A stretch of 64,000 nt of DNA, from assembly GCF_000165425.1 (NCBI RefSeq), contig NW_001799650.1, positions 62,001 through 126,000 on the forward strand, in the 5' to 3' direction. The notes beneath the pieces were generated by a model. It did not search any database. It had not been told where the DNA came from and saw only the letters and a program-made list of their open reading frames with translations. Within the stretch, counting starts at the first letter, position 1. Each line of letters starts with the position of its first letter. The position numbers and the translations under genes were made by a program. This document shows, piece after piece, positions 59,020 through 64,000 of this stretch. The stretch comes from Paramecium tetraurelia (taxonomy: Eukaryota; Ciliophora; Oligohymenophorea; Peniculida; Parameciidae).

Positions 59020-62000
59020 ATGAAAAGAACTTCATTGTTTGAGGATGATAAAACAAATCTGGACAAGATTTAACACTCATTTAAAATAATGTTTTTCGAA
59101 ATAGTACATAACTTGATTTTAGGAGATAATTTCCCTTTCTTTATTTATGTATTTTTTATACTTATTGAAAGTTTATAAGTATTCCATTTTTTTTTCACTG
59201 ATGAAGTATGTTTAATAATTTAATTATTTAGTTTTCTTCGCTTTGGAAAGTGTAATCATGGACATCTGCTCTCAACTCTTTTTTTAGTTACTTTATGATT
59301 TAGCCTTATTTGAAAAATTTGAGTTTCTAAACCTATATTTTAGTGAATTATATTGTTATGGGATTAATTATGCTCCTGCTAATAGTTGTTTTATTCATAG
59401 CTTTAAAGTCAGCAAGTTTAGGTAGAATGACTGGGACTTTAATGATTTTAAAAATATTTTTTGAAGTATTAAATTATGTTTTATTCATGCCCATATTGCA
59501 ATTGTTTTTAACGATATTCAATTGTGATAACTCAACCCACATTCATAAGATATACAAGGATTAATAATGTTATAATGGAAATTATTTATTGCACGTTTTA
59601 TTGTGTTGTATTGCCTCGATAATATTGATTGCAGTGAGTACCCTCGTCACATTAATGTTTTTTGAATCAAGATTTTAGATCAACAACCCTCAATGCAAAG
59701 TTACAGGAAGAGAAGATTTGATATTTCTGATTTTTAAAGTAGTAATGGTGTTATGCTTTACAATATTGGACGTACAAAATTAAAGATTATTGATCATTAT
59801 AATCCTAACACTGTTCTCCATTAAGCTATTTCACTCCTTCAACAAATCCAGCATTTACTTAAACATCTACTTCGCCAAATTATTAAATGGTTAACACATG
59901 ATTATCCTATGGACTATGATGATGGTTGTGTTAGGCTTAATATTAGAAAACACAGATTATGATGGGGCACCTTAATTGTGGGTAATATGTACACCACTGT
60001 TATTGATCATAATTTTGGTGCGTAAAGAGTACAGATATGAAGTAATGATGGTGGATTCAAATAAGTTTGATTCTTTGGATCAATCATTGTAATTGTTATA
60101 ATACTTAACCAAATTGGTTGGATATTATGACAAAGATGAGAGTATCGCTTCATTGTTGGATGGATTTGTAGAATATCATAAAGTAACTTGTAAGCGAGAT
60201 GACTGTCCATGTTCTCCTAAAAACATGAATGACAAAAGAATTGAAAAATTTAAGAAGGGTGTGAAAGATTTATCCATGAAATCCTAATATGTCATTTTAA
60301 TTTATATTGTTGAAAAGATCTATGTGCTGAGTTTAACTCGTTATCCAAATTGTATTGAGTTGCGAATTTCGCATGCTTTATTTCTGTATGAAAAAATGCA
60401 ATCAACCATTCAAGCCTTGTAAGAATTAGCCTTGGCCGAATAGGAAAAGCCTTATTTAGATTAGTAATTCTTAATTTTCAGATTACGAAAGATAATTGAA
60501 GAACAGATGTTTGATTCTGGGAATCTGACAAATGTAAATGAATTCACAGCAGAGAATAATTTGAGGGAAATTAAAATGTTAATAGAAAAGTCTACTTAGT
60601 TGCATTTAGATTTCTGGATAAAATTAAGAGAGGATACACCAGATCTAGGGAAGTTGTATGAAGTGGGATTAAGAATGTTGTACGTCGATAAAGTCTTGGA
60701 TGATTAATGGAAGAGAATAATGAAAATCAATTTTGATATGCCACCAACTCTATTAATGATGTATTCCAGATATTTGATAGATGTACTCAATGACAGAGAA
60801 GAAGCAGAAGATGTTGTTGAAAGATTAAAGAATTTATAGACTTTTGACATGGATCGAGGAAAAATCATTAATAATCTCAAGGATTTTGTTAATGAATCCA
60901 CAGCCTTAATCAGTATTTCGGCTGAAGATGGCAATTTCAGCAGAATTTTAGGGTTAAATTAATCATGCGCTAAAACGTTTGGGTATACCAAATCGGAGTT
61001 GCTTGATAGAAAGATTAATGTCTTGATGCCCAATATTTATGCTCAATACCATGATCAATTTTTGGAAGGCTATACTTAAAGTCAAGAGAGCAGGATCTTA
61101 AATCGAGAAAGACTTTTGATAGGAAAGCATAAATCTGGATATATATTTCCATTCTTCATTTATGTCAGATATATCCCATCTTTGATTAATGGCTCTTAAT
61201 TCTTTGCTGCCATAAAGCAAGAAAGATATTTTAAAAATTAAGCTTACATGATTGTTAACAGCTTTGACATGTGCATCGAAAATATAAGTGCTTAATTCAT
61301 AAGTCTCTTCCACATTGATCTCAACTATATATCAAAGAAGAAAACTCAAGTTTCTGATCTGATTCCATAGTTTGAAGAGTTCAAATAAGAACTTATGAGT
61401 AAATAAGGTTATGAAACTACTGTTTAATATAAGAGTAGAGATTAGTTCATTTAGCAGTAATTTTAGGTCTACGTGAGTGAGATTTGCATTTGTGTGAATA
61501 GATTTATGAATAATCAGAACAAGGAAGGAAATTTAGTGTAAACTAACCTTACACTTAATGTTCCACAATCATAACATCATAAAAAGGATGAAAGATAGGC
61601 ATAATTGTTTGGTTACATCATTAAAATGGAGTAGATCAGAGGAGAGAAATCTATCTTGCAAACTCCTTCTGAACATGGACCTGCATCAGCAAGAAAACAA
61701 TTGAATTCAGCATAGAAGTTTCTTTTTTAATTTGATTCAAAAGAAATTCCTGGAATGAAAGAGAAAATTGAATAACTAAAAAAATAATATAAAAAAGACA
61801 ACAATACTAAACTTCCAGATCAATTTGTTTATAAATTTATTGGAGAGTATATATCTGATTAAAATTTTTAGATGTCGGCTATATCAATATCAAAGCAAGA
61901 TGAAACTTATGAATATTCATAAAAAAATGATGATGACAAAACCCCATCTTCTAAATTAGATGAAAAAAACAATTCTTTAGCTTTGGGAATTAAAACTATG

Positions 62001-64000
62001 ATATTAATAGGAGGGCAACTCTTTGATTCAGAAGAATATTAGAATTTGGAATTTGAAGAGGAAGAAGATGGATAATCAAAAATAGTTGGTTAAATGCCAT
62101 CGAAATAGGAAGAAGATTAAGAATAAGATAATGGAAATGCAAATGTCTATAAATCTAAGAAGACTTTTGTTCAATTTTTAAAAGAAAGCAAAAGCGCTAA
62201 CTAATCAAGTTTAACATGTTTTAGATGGAATGCTGCATTACTTATCATTTTCTTAGGAGTTTTAGGTCTTCTAAATTATATTTTAACTCAACAACTATTT
62301 TTTGGAGTCTATGATGGTTATAAGAATGTTATAAATAGTAACTAAAGAGTTGCTTTGGGTTAAAGAATTCTATGGTAAACAGTAGAATTATATCTATTGA
62401 TTTAGCTAAACCCATATGTTGATTAAACCAAAAATATTGCTGATTAAAGGCAAAGTTTAAACTAGAGCATTTCCAATTTGTAAGAACTTTAATTCGTTTT
62501 ACAATCCGCAGTTGTTGAAGGAGATTAAGTTGATTTAATTAGAACTAATTCTGTTAAAATGACTGGGAGAGATCAAAGTGGAACTTTATCAACATAATTA
62601 GTGGATCTAAATTAAGGAACGGCTTAGATTTTATCAAAGGCCTTAGAATTGCTATAGAGTTATAATCCAGAGTCATAATTTTTTGTTAGTTATAATTTGC
62701 TTAATAATTATTTTGAAGCTGTTGTATAGAGTGCAAACATTTATGGAGCCCAATTGAGGGATAAACTGAATGGATCCTCTATAGTCATCACCTTATTTAT
62801 TGTTGCGTGTGCATTTGCTGTAGTATCAGTACCATTGATCGCATGCATGTTTAGTTTAGTAAGTCAGAACTAAGAGATTATTATGAAACTATTTTTATAA
62901 ATTTAGATTAATAAAGTTAAGAAATTGGTGAATATTTGTGAAGGCTTTTTCAATTCACTTTAAGTAGGAGAAGAGGATGATGAATTGCACAGAGATAATG
63001 AAGGATTTATGGATGATGACGAAGTGTAGGATGAAGATGAGGAATATTTGGAGAGACACAAAAAGAGAAAGAAATATAAATACGATTTAAAAAATAAGCG
63101 TAACTTTTATCTTAAATTTGCTATTTCAATGGTAATGTTATTAGGATACTTTTTAACTCACTTTTTAATTGGAGATTATTTATAAAATGCCTTTAGTTCA
63201 TTAATTGATGAAATAGAAGCCACTAGCTAGTTAGTTCCTAATATTACATTTTCTAATAATGTAATAAGGTAAATGATAATTGATCCCACCTTTGAAGTTA
63301 AAGGAAGCTCCTCCTATCTCATCTCTTCCACCTTTGTTAAAGAGCTATATGATCTCAATACTAAAATCTAAAAAGAACATTCTTCAAATATTCAATATCA
63401 CAATCCTACGTATAATACACATTTTGATTCTCTGATGAAATCAGGAGCCTGTTCATACCTATTTTCAATTGTTGAAATTGATATTAATACTTGTTAATCA
63501 TTCATCGAAGGCATAATTGATTAATCCTTATCCTTAGCACTCTCAAGATATTTTGAAGATATCAGATCCCAATTATAAGAATATAATAACATTATAAAGG
63601 ATCCCTCACATAAGATATCTGGAACTCTTTACAATTTCACTTCCAATTCAACTTATAATAAAGCCTTATCTCTCCTATACACTGATACCTAAAGGAATGA
63701 AATTGGTATGTTAATTTAATTTAATTTTAGACATTTTATAAGATCTATACCTGAGACAAATCTTTTCATATACAACTGACTTATTTTTGACTAGTGTACA
63801 ATAAGATGTTGATACAAATACAACTACATCTGTAGCGATATTTATCGTATTTTTAGTTGTTTTAGTTTTGATCTACCTTTTCTTTTGGTGGCCAACTGCT
63901 ACTAAAATAAATAATGAAGTAAAATATTAAATATAAATTATTTAGATAAAGAAAACAACTTTATTATTAGCCAATATTCCTTTAAGTTTAATTAAACGAA
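59020..64000 (+). CDS. Giant PAS-domain multi-span membrane protein (tiny macrocysts-B-like), 3' truncated
   Basis: At least 1,634 codons with introns at 59206-59231, 63706-63730 and 63919-63945; it runs off the right edge. An N-terminal block (about 1-360) has some eight hydrophobic spans (VNYIVMGLIMLLLIVVLFIAL, FEVLNYVLFMPILQLFL, LLHVLLCCIASIILIAV). A cytoplasmic helical region follows (about 380-620). A PAS domain lies near 625-690 (TALISISAEDGNFSRILGLN, CAKTFGYTKSELLDRKINVLMP), and then a charged linker. Further spans occur near 62230, 62790, 63120 and 63840 (LLIIFLGVLGLLNYIL; TLFIVACAFAVVSVPLIACMF). This architecture is the ciliate/Dictyostelium tmcB family, a presumed sensory protein of unknown ligand. 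Confidence 0.88.

Overview
The window is macronuclear-type DNA from a ciliate, most likely a Paramecium species. It is very AT-rich. TAA and TAG occur in frame as glutamine codons at family-conserved sites, for example in RPL27A, and only TGA ends genes. The genes are interrupted by tiny introns: I placed about 86, of 17-30 nt (mostly 22-28), nearly all GTA...TAG. Genes are packed on both strands, often with only 10-45 nt between them. One run of N (25782-25936) shows this is a draft assembly. Almost every gene therefore appears as short open stretches to a standard-code reader. The models here were built by removing TGA-containing or frame-breaking GT..AG introns and by checking against protein family motifs. 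All but the gapped gene at 25716 give a whole number of codons, one of them (48265) only after subtracting a single extra base.

Layout. 0.4-7.2 kb: an Asp/Arg/Asn-rich protein, a B-box/coiled-coil/MORN protein, a trichocyst matrix protein, an unknown protein, a phosducin-like protein and a Gln-rich protein. 7.2-14.3 kb: sparse, with a small secreted Cys-rich peptide and three unknown proteins, one carrying polyglutamine. 14.4-25 kb: prefoldin 1, a Ser/Thr kinase, an SNM1-family nuclease, a 1,564-residue coiled-coil protein, a DnaJ membrane protein and a NudE-like coiled coil. 25.7-32 kb: a gap-split gene, ATG4, an EF-hand-like protein, a sphingolipid desaturase and RPL27A. 32.5-39.5 kb: COMMD4, a histidine-phosphatase-fold protein lacking its catalytic His, a CAP/SCP protein, a secreted alpha-amylase, a SNF1/AMPK-type kinase and a 60-residue protein. 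39.7-50.1 kb: a Timeless homologue, an unknown gene, a TMBIM/Lifeguard protein, a second trichocyst matrix protein, a tetraspanin, a frameshifted seven-helix receptor and an EB1 protein. 50.4-64 kb: a bubblegum-type acyl-CoA synthetase, a CCDC42/CFAP73-like ciliary protein, a SET-domain protein with a signal peptide, a PDI, a DCN1-like protein, and a giant PAS-domain multi-span membrane protein that runs off the right edge.

The content is a normal eukaryotic gene neighbourhood: secretory granule and ER folding, lipid metabolism, cilia and microtubules, autophagy, replication and signalling. There is no operon logic, mobile element, CRISPR array or recognisable tRNA. The most unusual items are the ER-targeted SET protein sharing a 44-bp intergenic region with a PDI, the pseudo-phosphatase, the secreted polybasic Cys-rich peptide, the seven-helix receptor with a one-base homopolymer frameshift, and the sequence gap whose two flanks repeat each other.
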